DNA from: an uncultured Prochlorococcus sp.
GTDB taxonomy: Bacteria; Cyanobacteriota; Cyanobacteriia; PCC-6307; Cyanobiaceae
Length of the DNA: 41,690 nt
NCBI GenBank assembly: GCA_902564695.1
Contig: CACFCB010000010.1
Location: forward strand, 1-41,690
Reading direction: 5' to 3'
In this document: positions 25,801 through 35,566 of the stretch, one piece after another
How the letters are laid out: each line of letters opens with the position of its first letter
Numbering within the stretch: position 1 is the first letter of the stretch
The notes under the pieces: generated by a model
The model's input: the letters and a program-made list of their open reading frames with translations, nothing else
Told to the model about the DNA's origin: nothing
Database searches by the model: none
Translations under genes and position numbers: made by a program

Positions 25801-27433
25801 AGCTAGTGACTAGCTTTTCTCTAATAGGATCAATTGGTGGATTGGTAACTTGTGCAAATCTCTGTTTGAAATAGTCGTAAAGAATATGTGATTTATTAGA
25901 AAGTATTGCTAATGGTATATCGTCTCCCATGCAATAAGTTGGTTCTTTTGCATTTGCTGCCATGCTATTAATTATGTAATCAAAATCTTCTGCACTAAAG
26001 CCAAATGCAATTTGTTGCTGAAGCAATTTTTGCTTATCAAATTTATTATTGATTTCCCAACTTTGGTTGTTAAGATTTATACGATTTGCTTTTAACCAAT
26101 CTAAGTATGGGTATCTATTGGCTGACTCTTCTTTAACATCCCAGTTTCGTAAAATTCTCTTGCTTTCTAAATCTACCGCGAGCATTTGACCAGGACCTAG
26201 GCGACCTTTTTCTTGGATTAGATCTTCTTCTAATTCAACAACACCTGTTTCAGACCCCATAACAACATATCCATTTTTAGTGATGGAATAGCGGGCTGGT
26301 CTTAAACCATTTCTATCAAGAGTTGCGCCTATGTTTCTTCCATCAGTAAAGACTATTAATGCTGGGCCATCCCATGGCTCTTGGATACCCGCAGCATATT
26401 CATAAAAAGCAGTTATTTCAGGTTTATTTATTAATTCTGGTTGGTCTCTAAAAGCTTCGGGAATAAGTGTTAATAAACTATCAGTTATTGGCCTTCCACT
26501 TCGAACTAATAGTTCAAGGTTTAAATCAAGGTTTGCTGAATCACTATATAAATTATTGACTATAGGTTTTAGATCATTTGCATTCTCTTTCCAAACTGAA
26601 CTTATATCTGTTTCTGTTGCTTTAGCCCAATTGATATTTCCAAGTAATGTATTTATTTCTCCATTATGACCTAAAAGTCTCATTGGTTGGGCTAAAGGCC
26701 ATTTAGGTAATGTATTTGTACTAAATCTTCTATGATATAGCGTGTATGAAACTTCGAATCTATCGTTATTTAAATCTGTATAAAAAGGAGCCAGTATTTC
26801 AGATCTAACCATTCCTTTATATACGATTGTTTTGCTACTTAAAGAGCATATATAGAGACCTAATTTATCTTCCTTTAATTCTATATTTGCTCGATTTGAA
26901 ATCTTTTGCCTTAATCTAAAAAGTAAGGCCTCAAGATTTATTTCTTTATCCTGAATATCAACTATCCATTGTGAAATAAATGGTGCATTTTCTCTTGCAA
27001 GTTTGCCTAAAACTTCTTCATTAACAGGAACATCTCTCCATCCTCTTGAAGTTAATCCTAAAGATTCAGCCTCTTCCTCGCATATTTTTGTTGCTAGGTC
27101 TCTATTTTTGGCATCTTTAGGCATGAATATCATACCAATTCCAGATAATTCAGGTTCGCAATTTTTCGCATTATCCCAAACTGTCTTTAAAAATGACCAG
27201 GGAATTTCACATAAAATCCCAGCTCCATCTCCTGAATCACTATCTCCTCCGCAGCCTCCTCGATGCTCCATACATCTTAGGCCTCGTAATGCTTGAGATA
27301 AAACCCAGTTATTTTTCTTCCCTTCAACGTTAGCTATGAATCCAACTCCGCAAGAATCTTTTTCCCCAGAGAAGGCATCGGGATAAGTGCTATCGCAATA
27401 AGGCCAGTTTGATCTTGAGGGTCGTTGAAGCAT
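22844..27433 (-). CDS. gltB: Ferredoxin-dependent glutamate synthase (Fd-GOGAT)
   Basis: A 1,529-residue protein, the usual Fd-GOGAT length. Cleavage of a short propeptide would expose C28 (KDSCGVGFIANVEG) as the glutamine amidotransferase nucleophile. Then come the central domain, the FMN-binding synthase domain (SGHDGGTGASPLSSIKHAG, LLRADGGLKTGWDV) and a 3Fe-4S cysteine cluster (CIMARICHTNKCPVG). The C-terminal beta-helix has glycine-rich repeats (GMTGGIAFILD). It makes two glutamates from glutamine and 2-oxoglutarate using photosynthetic ferredoxin. It starts a short minus-strand unit with the YCII-domain gene. It is often named glsF or gltS in cyanobacteria. Confidence 0.97.
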   Translation of the reverse strand: MLQRPSRSNWPYCDSTYPDAFSGEKDSCGVGFIANVEGKKNNWVLSQALRGLRCMEHRGGCGGDSDSGDGAGILCEIPWSFLKTVWDNAKNCEPELSGIGMIFMPKDAKNRDLATKICEEEAESLGLTSRGWRDVPVNEEVLGKLARENAPFISQWIVDIQDKEINLEALLFRLRQKISNRANIELKEDKLGLYICSLSSKTIVYKGMVRSEILAPFYTDLNNDRFEVSYTLYHRRFSTNTLPKWPLAQPMRLLGHNGEINTLLGNINWAKATETDISSVWKENANDLKPIVNNLYSDSANLDLNLELLVRSGRPITDSLLTLIPEAFRDQPELINKPEITAFYEYAAGIQEPWDGPALIVFTDGRNIGATLDRNGLRPARYSITKNGYVVMGSETGVVELEEDLIQEKGRLGPGQMLAVDLESKRILRNWDVKEESANRYPYLDWLKANRINLNNQSWEINNKFDKQKLLQQQIAFGFSAEDFDYIINSMAANAKEPTYCMGDDIPLAILSNKSHILYDYFKQRFAQVTNPPIDPIREKLVTSLEMNLGVRKAPLKPNAESARLIHIKSPIINEKELTSITKSDLSCKQISTLIPINDDKINLEKGLKNLCQEAESSVINGGEILILSDRDINRENSYIPPLLAVGAVHHHLLRKGLRLKTSLIIDTAQCWSTHHIACLIGFGASAICPWLTWETTRHWWQLPKTQKLISDGKLYNLSIEIAQDNVKKAMEDGLRKILSKIGISVLASYHGAQIFEAVGIGADLIDLAFKGTTSRIAGLTLSELSIETVSFHKKAFPELEQKKLDFNGFVQYRNSGEFHLNNPEMSKILHAAVKAGPGYDHFKTYQQLLESRPATTLRDLLTFKTATKPLPIDQIESVESICQRFCTGGMSLGALSREAHEVLAIAMNRIGGKSNSGEGGEDPARFNVLEDVDENNQSKTLPNLKGLLNGDTACSAIKQIASGRFGVTPEYLTSGKQLEIKVAQGAKPGEGGQLPGTKVDEYIAKLRNSKPGVALISPPPHHDIYSIEDLAQLIHDLHQINPTAKVSVKLVAEIGIGTIAGGVAKANADVIQISGHDGGTGASPLSSIKHAGLPWELGLTEVHRSLLENGLRERVLLRADGGLKTGWDVLIAALLGAEEYGFGTIAMIAEGCIMARICHTNKCPVGVATQQEGLRKRFPGLPEHVVNFFIFVAEEVRQLMSQVGVAKVEDLIGRTDLLIPRNLDLTKTKEVDLSSLLKPIDNSTDRSWLSHEIKAHSNGEVLENALLKDEEVSNAIQTQGRITKEIPIVNTDRSVCARISGEIAKKYGNKGFNGNLNLIFKGSAGQSFGAFILKGMNISLIGEANDYVGKGINGGSITIVPEIINDSSNTQVILGNTCLYGATGGKLFALGIAGERFGVRNSGAHAVIEGAGDHCCEYMTGGVVVVLGKTGRNIGAGMTGGIAFILDNKNELDLRMNKEIVKVYHLNETNQEQFLNDLIIEYHKKTKSPLAQKILSNWSSWKKLFKIVVPPSEKNKLGIEETLEKATT

Positions 27434-27734
27434 GTTGTTAATTTAGTATTTTTTTCCTTACAAAAGTGCTATCGGTAGCTTTGACATGGGTGATTTGATT
27501 TTTGCTGAAGATTTCTAAATAAGATTGATTTGATAGTTCTTAGAGTTACATCTTAAACATTATTGTCGACCATCAAGTTTTTTATTCAATACTTTCTCGA
27601 AAAAAATTTGTACTTGTGTTTTTTGGCTGATAAAAAACAAAATAATAAATAAAAAAAATTAGGAATTTGGGTGGTTGACCAAGTAATCTGGAGAATTGTT
27701 GAATATGGTCGATTATCGGCCAAATATTAAATTA
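27434..27734. other. Spacer between gltB and the ribosomal cluster
   Basis: About 300 AT-rich bases with divergent promoters for gltB and rpsL. No gene, RNA or clear hairpin is seen. A TTG-initiated extension of rpsL into this region (27696) is unlikely because S12 has the right length from 27735. Confidence 0.6.
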
Positions 27735-28109
27735 ATGCCAACCATTCAACAGTTAATAAGAACAGAGCGAAAAACTCTAAAAACGAAGACTAAATCTCCA
27801 GCCTTGAGGGGGTGTCCAGAAAGGAGAGGAGTATGTACGAGGGTTTACACCTCAACTCCTAAAAAACCTAATTCAGCTCTTCGAAAAGTAGCTCGTGTGA
27901 GATTGACTTCAGGTTTTGAAGTGACCGCATACATTGGTGGTATTGGTCATAATCTCCAGGAACACTCTGTTGTTTTGCTTAGAGGTGGAAGAGTTAAAGA
28001 TCTCCCTGGTGTTAGATATCATATAGTTAGAGGAACTCTTGATACTGCTGGCGTTAAGGACCGTCGTCAATCAAGATCAAAATACGGAGCTAAATCTCCT
28101 AAAGAATAA
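27735..28109 (+). CDS. rpsL: 30S ribosomal protein S12
   Basis: 124 residues from ATG 27735, exactly the standard S12 length, starting [19 protein letters not shown]. The streptomycin-site loops are visible ([20 protein letters not shown] with the Lys in KKPNS, and [17 protein letters not shown]). S12 lies at the decoding centre and monitors codon-anticodon pairing. It is first gene of the rpsL-rpsG-fusA-tuf-rpsJ cluster. Confidence 0.97.
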   Translation: MPTIQQLIRTERKTLKTKTKSPALRGCPERRGVCTRVYTSTPKKPNSALRKVARVRLTSGFEVTAYIGGIGHNLQEHSVVLLRGGRVKDLPGVRYHIVRGTLDTAGVKDRRQSRSKYGAKSPKE

Positions 28110-28157
28110 AAATTTATTTTTATCCAGTGAATTTGTTCTCTTTTACAATTTAATTTC

Positions 28158-28628
28158 ATGTCAAGAAGAAACGCTGCAGAAAAAAGACCTGTTCTCCCTG
28201 ATCCACAATTCAATAATCGTTTGGCGAGTATGATGGTTCATCGTTTGATGAAGCACGGAAAGAAGTCAACTGCTCAAAGGATTCTTTCTGATGCTTTTGG
28301 TTTGATTAACGATAGGACTGGTTCAGATCCAATTGAACTTTTTGAAACAGCAGTGAAAAATGTTACACCTCTTGTTGAGGTAAGAGCTCGAAGAGTAGGT
28401 GGAGCTACTTATCAAGTTCCAATGGAAGTTCGTCAAGAAAGAGGAATTGCGATGGCGCTTAGATGGCTAGTAAATTTCTCAAGATCAAGAAATGGACGAA
28501 GCATGGCGCATAAACTTGCTGGGGAGCTTATGGATGCGGCTAATGAAGCTGGAAACGCAGTGAGGAAAAGGGAAGAGACCCATAAAATGGCCGAGGCCAA
28601 TAAAGCTTTTGCTCACTATCGCTATTGA
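28158..28628 (+). CDS. rpsG: 30S ribosomal protein S7
   Basis: 156 residues, standard for S7, beginning [17 protein letters not shown]. It nucleates assembly of the 3' domain of 16S rRNA and lies at the mRNA exit side. Characteristic segments are [18 protein letters not shown] and the C-terminal helix with [18 protein letters not shown]. It follows rpsL by 48 bases. Confidence 0.97.
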   Translation: MSRRNAAEKRPVLPDPQFNNRLASMMVHRLMKHGKKSTAQRILSDAFGLINDRTGSDPIELFETAVKNVTPLVEVRARRVGGATYQVPMEVRQERGIAMALRWLVNFSRSRNGRSMAHKLAGELMDAANEAGNAVRKREETHKMAEANKAFAHYRY

Positions 28629-28733
28629 TTTTGGTCAAATTTTTCTACTTAAATCCTCAAAATATTCCTTTTTTAGCATGCTGAGTTGTAGAGTCCATGC
28701 GCATTTTAAAGCCCTTTAGTCGGAGTATTTTCT

Positions 28734-30809
28734 GTGGCACGCGCCTTTCCTTTGGAACGAGTAAGAAATATCGGAATTGCTGCACATATTGATGCTGGAA
28801 AGACAACTTGCACTGAAAGAATTCTTTTCTATTCAGGTGTAGTTCATAAAATGGGCGAAGTCCATGACGGTGCGGCTGTCACGGACTGGATGGCTCAAGA
28901 AAGAGAAAGAGGGATAACTATTACAGCGGCGGCTATTTCAACAACTTGGGACGATCACCGCATTAATATTATCGATACTCCAGGCCACGTTGATTTCACT
29001 ATTGAAGTTGAGAGGTCGATGAGGGTCCTTGATGGCGTTATTGCCGTTTTCTGCGCTGTTGGAGGAGTCCAGCCTCAGTCTGAGACAGTCTGGCGTCAGG
29101 CCGATAGGTATTCGGTGCCAAGAATGGTATTTGTCAACAAAATGGATAGAACAGGGGCAGATTTCCTGAAGGTTCATGGTCAAATTTCAGATAGATTAAA
29201 AGCAAATGCTGTTCCAATTCAGTTACCTATTGGAGCTGAAAATGATCTCAAGGGGATTATTGATCTTGTAGAAAATAAGGCATATATATACAAAGATGAT
29301 CTTGGGAAAGATATTGATCAGACTGAGGTCCCAAATGATATGGTCGATTTAGTTGATGATTGGCGCTCCAAGTTAATGGAGTCAATTGCTGAAACTGATG
29401 AAGATCTCCTAGACTCATTTTTAGAGAACGGAGAACTGACTGTAGAAGAACTTAAGTCTGGAATTAGAGAAGGAGTTCTTAAACACGGAGTTGTTCCAAT
29501 GTTATGTGGTTCAGCGTTTAAAAATAAAGGAGTTCAATTGCTTCTTGATGCCGTAGTTAATTATCTACCAGCTCCAGTTGATGTTCCTCCCATACAGGGG
29601 CTTTTGCCAAATGGGAAAGAAGCTGTTAGGCCCTCAGACGATGGCGCTCCATTTAGTGCACTAGCTTTTAAAGTAATGGCAGATCCATATGGAAAATTGA
29701 CTTTTGTTCGTATGTATTCAGGTATACTTGAAAAAGGAAGTTATGTGCTTAATTCAACCAAAGATGCTAAAGAACGGATATCTAGATTGATTGTTCTAAA
29801 AGCTGATGATCGAGAAGAGGTTGACGAATTAAGAGCTGGTGATCTTGGAGCTGTTCTTGGTTTAAAAAACACAACAACAGGAGACACTTTATGTGCTTCT
29901 GAAGAGGCGATTGTCCTTGAAACTCTTTATATTCCTGAACCAGTAATATCTGTTGCGGTAGAACCTAAGACAAAAAGCGATATGGAAAAGTTAGGCAAAG
30001 CTTTGACTTCTTTGTCGGAAGAAGATCCAACATTCAGGGTAAGTACCGATCAGGAAACAAATCAAACTGTAATTGCTGGGATGGGTGAACTTCATCTAGA
30101 GATACTTGTGGACAGGATGTTGAGAGAATTTAAAGTAGAGGCAAATATTGGTGCACCTCAAGTTTCCTATAGGGAAACCATTAGAGCTAGTTCCTCAGGT
30201 GAAGGTAAGTTTGCAAGGCAAACAGGTGGTAAAGGACAGTATGGACATGTTGTAATTGAAGTTGAGCCTGGAGAGCCAGGAACTGGTTTTGAATTCGTTA
30301 ATAAAATTGTTGGTGGAGCTGTTCCAAAGGAATACATAAAACCTGCAGAATCGGGAATGAAGGAAACATGTGAGTCAGGTGTAATTGCTGGCTATCCTTT
30401 AATAGATGTAAAAGTTACATTGGTTGATGGCTCTTATCATGATGTTGACTCATCTGAGATGGCTTTCAAAATTGCCGGATCAATGGCTTTCAAAGATGGA
30501 ATCAAGAAGTGCAATCCTGTGCTTCTAGAACCTATGATGAAAGTTGAGGTAGAGGTCCCTGAGGACTTCTTAGGCTCTATTATTGGAGATCTGTCCTCTA
30601 GACGAGGACAGGTTGAAGGTCAGTCCATCGATGATGGACAATCCAAAGTCCAGGCAAAAGTGCCATTAGCCGAAATGTTTGGCTATGCCACTCAACTCCG
30701 ATCAATGACTCAAGGTCGGGGTATTTTCTCAATGGAGTTCAGTACATATGAGGAAGTTCCTCGTAATGTTGCTGAAGCAATTATCTCCAAGAATCAGGGC
30801 AATTCCTGA
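28734..30809 (+). CDS. fusA: Elongation factor G
   Basis: 691 residues from a GTG at 28734. GTPase motifs are intact: [15 protein letters not shown] (G1), RGITITAAA (switch I region), DTPGHVDF (G3), NKMDRTGAD (G4) and a G5-like CGSAFKNKG. Domains II to V follow, with the translocation tip near the C-terminus ([20 protein letters not shown] region). It drives translocation on the ribosome. It lies between rpsG and tuf, the str-operon order. Confidence 0.97.
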   Translation: MARAFPLERVRNIGIAAHIDAGKTTCTERILFYSGVVHKMGEVHDGAAVTDWMAQERERGITITAAAISTTWDDHRINIIDTPGHVDFTIEVERSMRVLDGVIAVFCAVGGVQPQSETVWRQADRYSVPRMVFVNKMDRTGADFLKVHGQISDRLKANAVPIQLPIGAENDLKGIIDLVENKAYIYKDDLGKDIDQTEVPNDMVDLVDDWRSKLMESIAETDEDLLDSFLENGELTVEELKSGIREGVLKHGVVPMLCGSAFKNKGVQLLLDAVVNYLPAPVDVPPIQGLLPNGKEAVRPSDDGAPFSALAFKVMADPYGKLTFVRMYSGILEKGSYVLNSTKDAKERISRLIVLKADDREEVDELRAGDLGAVLGLKNTTTGDTLCASEEAIVLETLYIPEPVISVAVEPKTKSDMEKLGKALTSLSEEDPTFRVSTDQETNQTVIAGMGELHLEILVDRMLREFKVEANIGAPQVSYRETIRASSSGEGKFARQTGGKGQYGHVVIEVEPGEPGTGFEFVNKIVGGAVPKEYIKPAESGMKETCESGVIAGYPLIDVKVTLVDGSYHDVDSSEMAFKIAGSMAFKDGIKKCNPVLLEPMMKVEVEVPEDFLGSIIGDLSSRRGQVEGQSIDDGQSKVQAKVPLAEMFGYATQLRSMTQGRGIFSMEFSTYEEVPRNVAEAIISKNQGNS

Positions 30810-30849
30810 TCTCTAAAATTTATTAACCAATCCCCGATTCTTTAAAAAA

Positions 30850-32049
30850 ATGGCTCGCGAGAAGTTTGAGAGGAACAAACCTCACGTCAACATAGGTACT
30901 ATTGGCCACGTTGACCATGGCAAAACAACCCTAACTGCTGCAATTACCAAGGTTTTAGCCAAGAAGGGTCAAGCCAAAGAGCAAGATTATGCTGATATTG
31001 ACGGTGCGCCAGAAGAGCGTGAGCGCGGTATCACTATCAATACTGCTCATGTCGAATATGAGACTGATGGAAGGCATTATGCTCATGTTGATTGTCCAGG
31101 CCACGCTGATTATGTGAAAAATATGATCACAGGAGCTGCTCAAATGGATGGGGCAATTCTAGTTGTTGCAGCTACAGATGGAGCAATGGCTCAGACCAAA
31201 GAGCATATTCTTTTGGCAAAACAAGTTGGTGTTCCTGCATTAGTAGTTGCACTCAATAAGTGCGACATGGTTGATGACGAAGAAATGATAGAACTTGTAG
31301 AAATGGAGATACGCGAACTCCTAACAAGTTATGACTTCCCTGGTGATGATATTCCTGTCATTCAAGTATCAGGATTAAAAGCAATTGAAGGAGAATCAGA
31401 TTGGGAGACAAAAATAGATGAATTAATGACAGCTGTTGATGCTTCTATTCCAGAACCAGAGAGAGAAGTTGATAAGCCTTTCTTAATGGCAGTTGAGGAT
31501 GTTTTCTCAATTACTGGACGTGGAACAGTAGCAACCGGAAGAATTGAAAGAGGTAAAGTAACTGTTGGAGAAGAGGTTGAAATTGTTGGTATCAGAGACA
31601 CAAGGGTAACAACTGTTACAGGTGTCGAGATGTTTAGAAAGCTTCTTGATGAAGGAATGGCTGGTGATAATGTTGGACTTCTCTTGAGAGGAATACAAAA
31701 AGAAGATATTGAGAGAGGAATGGTTCTAGTTAAAAAAGGATCTATTACTCCGCACACTAAATTTGAAGGTGAAGTGTATGTCTTGAAGAAAGAAGAGGGA
31801 GGTCGACATACTCCTTTCTTTGCAGGTTATCGCCCACAATTTTATATTCGTACTACTGATGTAACAGGTCAGATCACTGCTTTCACCTCAGATGATGGCA
31901 GTAATGTTGAGATGGTTATGCCAGGTGACAGAATAAAAATGACAGGTGAATTGATAGCCCCTGTGGCCATTGAACAAGGTATGAGATTCGCAATTCGAGA
32001 GGGTGGTCGTACCATAGGAGCTGGAGTAGTTTCAAAAATTATTGAGTAA
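30850..32049 (+). CDS. tuf: Elongation factor Tu
   Basis: 399 residues starting [20 protein letters not shown]. GTPase motifs [29 protein letters not shown] and [10 protein letters not shown] are intact, followed by domains 2 and 3 ([11 protein letters not shown], ending [16 protein letters not shown]). It carries aminoacyl-tRNA to the ribosome. It follows fusA by 40 bases and is followed by a hairpin and then rpsJ. Confidence 0.98.
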   Translation: MAREKFERNKPHVNIGTIGHVDHGKTTLTAAITKVLAKKGQAKEQDYADIDGAPEERERGITINTAHVEYETDGRHYAHVDCPGHADYVKNMITGAAQMDGAILVVAATDGAMAQTKEHILLAKQVGVPALVVALNKCDMVDDEEMIELVEMEIRELLTSYDFPGDDIPVIQVSGLKAIEGESDWETKIDELMTAVDASIPEPEREVDKPFLMAVEDVFSITGRGTVATGRIERGKVTVGEEVEIVGIRDTRVTTVTGVEMFRKLLDEGMAGDNVGLLLRGIQKEDIERGMVLVKKGSITPHTKFEGEVYVLKKEEGGRHTPFFAGYRPQFYIRTTDVTGQITAFTSDDGSNVEMVMPGDRIKMTGELIAPVAIEQGMRFAIREGGRTIGAGVVSKIIE

Positions 32050-32057
32050 TCAACTTG

Positions 32058-32090
32058 AAGGATGACTTGTAATTTATTCAGGTCATCCTT
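32058..32090 (+). terminator. Hairpin after tuf
   Basis: AAGGATGAC (32058-32066) and GTCATCCTT (32082-32090) form a perfect 9-bp stem, 8 bases after the tuf stop. It lacks a clear T-run, so it may be a weak terminator or processing signal that separates abundant tuf mRNA from rpsJ. Confidence 0.55.
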
Positions 32091-32170
32091 TAGATTCAAT
32101 ATATCAATGAACCAACCAGTTCATTTAAAAAGAACCTCGAAAACTAATTTAGCTTTTTTGTTACATCATT

Positions 32171-32491
32171 ATGTCAACTGCAATAGCCCAGCAAAAGATA
32201 CGCATACGCCTGAAGGCTTTTGATAGAAGAATGCTTGACTTGTCTTGCGAAAAAATAATTGAGACTGCAGACACAACATCCGCTTCTGCAATAGGGCCAA
32301 TACCCCTTCCAACAAAAAGAAAAATTTATTGCGTTCTTCGTTCCCCTCATGTTGATAAAGATTCAAGAGAACATTTTGAGACAAGAACACATAGAAGAAT
32401 TATTGATATTTATAGCCCTTCTGCAAAGACTATAGATGCTTTAATGAAGTTGGACCTTCCAAGTGGAGTTGATATAGAAGTTAAGCTCTAG
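32171..32491 (+). CDS. rpsJ: 30S ribosomal protein S10
   Basis: 106 residues, standard for S10 (NusE), from ATG 32171. Typical segments are [33 protein letters not shown] and [17 protein letters not shown]10 acts in the 30S head and, with NusB, in transcription antitermination. It closes the ribosomal cluster. Confidence 0.97.
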   Translation: MSTAIAQQKIRIRLKAFDRRMLDLSCEKIIETADTTSASAIGPIPLPTKRKIYCVLRSPHVDKDSREHFETRTHRRIIDIYSPSAKTIDALMKLDLPSGVDIEVKL

Positions 32492-32503
32492 AGCTTTTTC
32501 TTT
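32483..32503 (+). terminator. Weak terminator-like hairpin at the rpsJ stop
   Basis: AAGCT (32483-32487) pairs with AGCTT (32492-32496) around CTAG, overlapping the rpsJ stop codon, followed by TTTCTTT. The stem is only 5 bp, so partial readthrough into the LON-domain gene is likely. Confidence 0.35.
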
Positions 32504-32551
32504 CAAATCAGAGATTGATTATCTAGGATACTTTTAATTAGGAATTATCAT

Positions 32552-33214
32552 TTGAGCGAACTTTCAGTTAGGGAGCTTCCACTTTTCCCATTGCCTGAGG
32601 TTGTGCTTTTTCCTCAGGAATACTTGCCGCTGCATATTTTTGAGACTCGTTATAGAATTATGCTTCAATCTGTCTTGAAATCAGATAGCCGTTTTGGAGT
32701 AGTTAGATGGGATCCAATTGCTAAAAAAATGGCTGATGTTGGTTGTTGTGCTGAGATTATTAAGCATCAAACATCACAAGATGGTAGAAGTAATATTGTT
32801 ACTATTGGCCAACAAAGATTTCGAATATTAGAAATTATTAGTGAAACTCCTTTTATCAATGCTCTAGTTAGCTGGGTTGATGATGATCAGATTTTAGATC
32901 AAAAAAAACTTGAGGAACTAAAGCAATCTGTCTCAGTTGCATTAAAAGATGTAGTTTCTCTTACTTCAAAGTTAACTGACTCTGAAAAGTCTCTTCCTGA
33001 ATCCCTCCCAGATATCCCCAGGGAATTATCTTTTTGGATAGCTGCGCACCTTGGAGGTCCAGTAGCAAGCGAGCAGCAGAATTTATTAGAGTTAACAAAT
33101 ACATACCATCGCTTGGAAAGAGAATATGAACTTCTAGATCACACAAGAAGACAACTTGCCGCTAGGACTGCTTTAAAAGATACTTTTTCTAATGCTGATC
33201 CAGCAAATAATTAA
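32552..33214 (+). CDS. LON substrate-binding domain protein (no protease domain)
   Basis: 220 residues from TTG 32552 with TTAGGA upstream. The N-terminal LON domain pattern is clear: RELPLFPLPEVVLFPQEYLP, HIFETRYRIML and the helical C-part (LPESLPDIPRELSFWIAAHL, RLEREYELLDHTRRQLAART). The ATPase and Ser-Lys protease parts of Lon are absent, as in stand-alone LON-domain proteins widespread in cyanobacteria and plastids whose role is unknown, probably binding of unfolded proteins. The next gene begins 2 bases after its stop. Confidence 0.85.
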   Translation: MSELSVRELPLFPLPEVVLFPQEYLPLHIFETRYRIMLQSVLKSDSRFGVVRWDPIAKKMADVGCCAEIIKHQTSQDGRSNIVTIGQQRFRILEIISETPFINALVSWVDDDQILDQKKLEELKQSVSVALKDVVSLTSKLTDSEKSLPESLPDIPRELSFWIAAHLGGPVASEQQNLLELTNTYHRLEREYELLDHTRRQLAARTALKDTFSNADPANN

Positions 33215-33216
33215 TC

Positions 33217-34149
33217 ATGCAATTGATATTAATTATAACTTTTAGTGCTTTTCTAATACTTTTTCTAAGTACTACATGGCTAAAGAAGAATCGTAAATAT
33301 GAGTCTGTTAATAGTGTTGCTTCCTCATATGATTCGTGGACTAATGATCGTTTATTAGAAAATCTATGGGGAGAGCATATCCATCTTGGCTTTTATGAAA
33401 AGCCAAGGTTAAAAAAAGATTTTAGGAAAGCTAAGGTTGATTTTGTGCATGAATTAGTAGCTTGGAGTGGATTAAATAAATTGCCCAAGGGTTCAAGAGT
33501 TTTAGATGTTGGTTGTGGAATAGGCGGAAGTGCAAGAATCTTGTCTAACTACTATGGATTTGATGTCATAGGTATTTCTATAAGTCAAGAACAAATTAAA
33601 AGAGCAAATGAATTAACAATCAATAGTGATTTTTGTCGTTTTGAGATAATGAATGCACTTGATTTAAAATTTGATAAAGGTAGCTTCGATGGTGTCTGGA
33701 GTGTTGAGGCAGGACCTCATATTGCTGATAAACAAAAATTTGCTGACGAGATGCTTAGAGTTCTAAGACCAGGTGGTGTCTTGGCAGTTGCAGATTGGAA
33801 TCAAAGAGACTCTTTAAAGTATCCATTTAATTTTTGGGAGAAATTCATCTTGAATCAATTACTAATTCAATGGACTCATCCTGAATTTGCAAGTATTGAA
33901 GGATTTAAGAAAAATTTACTAAATAGCCCCTATTGTGGCAGTTCTGTAGAGATATCTGATTGGACAAAATATACAATTCAATCTTGGAATGAATCTATTT
34001 ATGAAGGGCTAAGAAGACCTCATTCGATTTTACGATTAGGCTTTAAATCTTTTATCAAAGCTTTAAGGGAAATTCCAACAATATTAATGATGAGATGGGC
34101 TTTTTCAAATGGGTTGATGAGGTTTGGAGTTTTCAAGTCAAGAGGATAA
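33217..34149 (+). CDS. MPBQ/MSBQ methyltransferase-like quinone methyltransferase
   Basis: 310 residues. An N-terminal membrane anchor (residues ~1-20, LILIITFSAFLILFLSTTW) precedes a class I SAM methyltransferase domain (RVLDVGCGIGGSARIL for SAM binding; IGISISQEQIKRANEL). The segments SVEAGPHIADK, VADWNQRDS, NFWEKFILNQLLIQW and HPEFASIEGFKKNL agree closely, from memory, with Synechocystis Sll0418, which methylates 2-methyl-6-phytyl- or solanesyl-benzoquinone in tocopherol and plastoquinone synthesis. C-terminal membrane-like helix as in that protein. It starts 2 bases after the LON-domain gene and ends 1 base from the convergent pheA. In an organism without tocopherol the plastoquinone-type reaction would be more likely (inference). 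Confidence 0.82.
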   Translation: MQLILIITFSAFLILFLSTTWLKKNRKYESVNSVASSYDSWTNDRLLENLWGEHIHLGFYEKPRLKKDFRKAKVDFVHELVAWSGLNKLPKGSRVLDVGCGIGGSARILSNYYGFDVIGISISQEQIKRANELTINSDFCRFEIMNALDLKFDKGSFDGVWSVEAGPHIADKQKFADEMLRVLRPGGVLAVADWNQRDSLKYPFNFWEKFILNQLLIQWTHPEFASIEGFKKNLLNSPYCGSSVEISDWTKYTIQSWNESIYEGLRRPHSILRLGFKSFIKALREIPTILMMRWAFSNGLMRFGVFKSRG

Positions 34150-34150
34150 A

Positions 34151-34981
34151 TTATTCAACCTCGGATCCAAAATAACATCCAAAATTAATTATTTGATTGC
34201 AATGAGGAGATAATTCTTCAGTAATTTTTTCAAAGTCTTTTTTATTGAAGCTATTTAAGTCAAGATCTATGAAAAAAACATATTCTCCTAATTCTCTTTT
34301 AGAAGGACGAGATTCAATCCTACTCATATTGAGGCCAAGATTTGCAATGCAATTCAATGCTTTAATCAATGCGCCTGGACTATTGGATTTAAGTGAAAAA
34401 GCCATACTTGCTTTGTTGCCATTCTCTTTAATGTTGTTTTTACCTAGAATTACAAAACGAGTACAATTTCCTTCAATGTCATTTATTGGATAAGCAAGAA
34501 TATTTAACTCTTCACGTGCATCTTTTGATCCTATTGCCGCTCTAAATGAGCTCCCTTTTACCATCCTTATGGCTTCTGCTGTTGAATTGGTTGGTAAATG
34601 AACTGCGTTAGGAACATTGTCATTTAACCACTGACTACATTGAGCTAGGGCTTGGGGATGAGAAAGAACTTCTGAAATAGTTGAGATTGATCCACTACTT
34701 ATTAACGAATGTTTTATCGGAAGTACTAATGCTCGATGAATAAATAGATTTTTATGTCTCCATAGCGAATCTAATGTGGATGTTACGCCCCCTTCGACTG
34801 AATTCTCAATTGGTACTACTGCTGCTTCACAAAGATTTTTTGAAAGGTTATCTACCACAGACATTAAGCCTTTGCATGGTAAAAATGAGGGAGAGTCTAG
34901 CTTTTCCAGGGATGCGAGCGCCTTTGCGGCTTTCTCTGCATATGTGCCTTTAGGGCCAAGGTAGGCCACTCGAGTGGACAT
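34151..34981 (-). CDS. pheA: Prephenate dehydratase
   Basis: 276 residues from ATG 34979-34981. The catalytic part begins VAYLGPKGTYAEKAA, with VPIENSVEGGVTSTLDSLW and, near residue ~180, NCTRFVILGKN (the conserved T-R-F). The C-terminal ACT domain (SPGALIKALNCIANLGLN, RIESRPSK) senses phenylalanine. It converts prephenate to phenylpyruvate for phenylalanine synthesis. No chorismate mutase part is present, as usual for cyanobacterial monofunctional PheA. Confidence 0.95.
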   Translation of the reverse strand: MSTRVAYLGPKGTYAEKAAKALASLEKLDSPSFLPCKGLMSVVDNLSKNLCEAAVVPIENSVEGGVTSTLDSLWRHKNLFIHRALVLPIKHSLISSGSISTISEVLSHPQALAQCSQWLNDNVPNAVHLPTNSTAEAIRMVKGSSFRAAIGSKDAREELNILAYPINDIEGNCTRFVILGKNNIKENGNKASMAFSLKSNSPGALIKALNCIANLGLNMSRIESRPSKRELGEYVFFIDLDLNSFNKKDFEKITEELSPHCNQIINFGCYFGSEVE

Positions 34982-35016
34982 TAGATAAAAAAAAGGGGGT
35001 AAATGCCGATAAGATC

Positions 35017-35550
35017 ATGCTGAGCAAGTTTTTGATAATGGCTCTTGCATTTAACGCACGACAAAAAATTGATCTAGTTGTTCAAGATAATGCAGGGCAA
35101 CTACCTGATTATCTCCTACAACAGGAAAGAGTTGTAGGAGCAATGCTTGATTCTAAAAAATTGACTCCTTTGGGGCCAGGTAGCTTCAAGTATGAAGTTA
35201 CAAGTTTTAAAGTTTTTCAACTTCAAATAAATCCTGTCGTATCAATAGGTGTGGAAAATACTGATAGAAAAATTCGAATGTATGTCACAGAAAGCCACTT
35301 AGATGGTTTGGGCTTAGTTGATGATTTCGACTTGACATTGAATGCGATTTTGGAGGCAAAGCCATCTGGTCTTGAAGGTGAAGCTCTTTTGGGTGTAACA
35401 GTTAGTCAACCTCCACTTTTAAGATTAATTCCTCCACAAATGCTTGAATCAACTGGTCAATCCATTTTGAATGGAATATTGCTAGGAATTAAAGCAAGGG
35501 TCGAGAAACAATTAATTATTGATTTTAAAAATTGGTGTAAAGAAAATTGA
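35017..35550 (+). CDS. DUF1997 family protein
   Basis: 177 residues from ATG 35017; a second in-frame ATG at 35038 gives a start (MALAFNARQ) that also looks plausible. The pattern FNARQKIDLVVQDNAGQLPDY, LGPGSFKYEVTSFKVFQLQI and LLRLIPPQMLESTGQSILN fits the cyanobacteria- and plant-specific DUF1997 family. Function unknown. It diverges from pheA and ends 16 bases before the convergent rnhB. Confidence 0.75.
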   Translation: MLSKFLIMALAFNARQKIDLVVQDNAGQLPDYLLQQERVVGAMLDSKKLTPLGPGSFKYEVTSFKVFQLQINPVVSIGVENTDRKIRMYVTESHLDGLGLVDDFDLTLNAILEAKPSGLEGEALLGVTVSQPPLLRLIPPQMLESTGQSILNGILLGIKARVEKQLIIDFKNWCKEN

Positions 35551-35566
35551 TTCCTCGATAAAATTA

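Noticed and set aside
31362-31757. 131-codon minus-strand frame opposite tuf
   Set aside because: It is a shadow of the strongly conserved tuf gene; Ser/Thr/Pro-rich composition is typical of reverse-strand reading.
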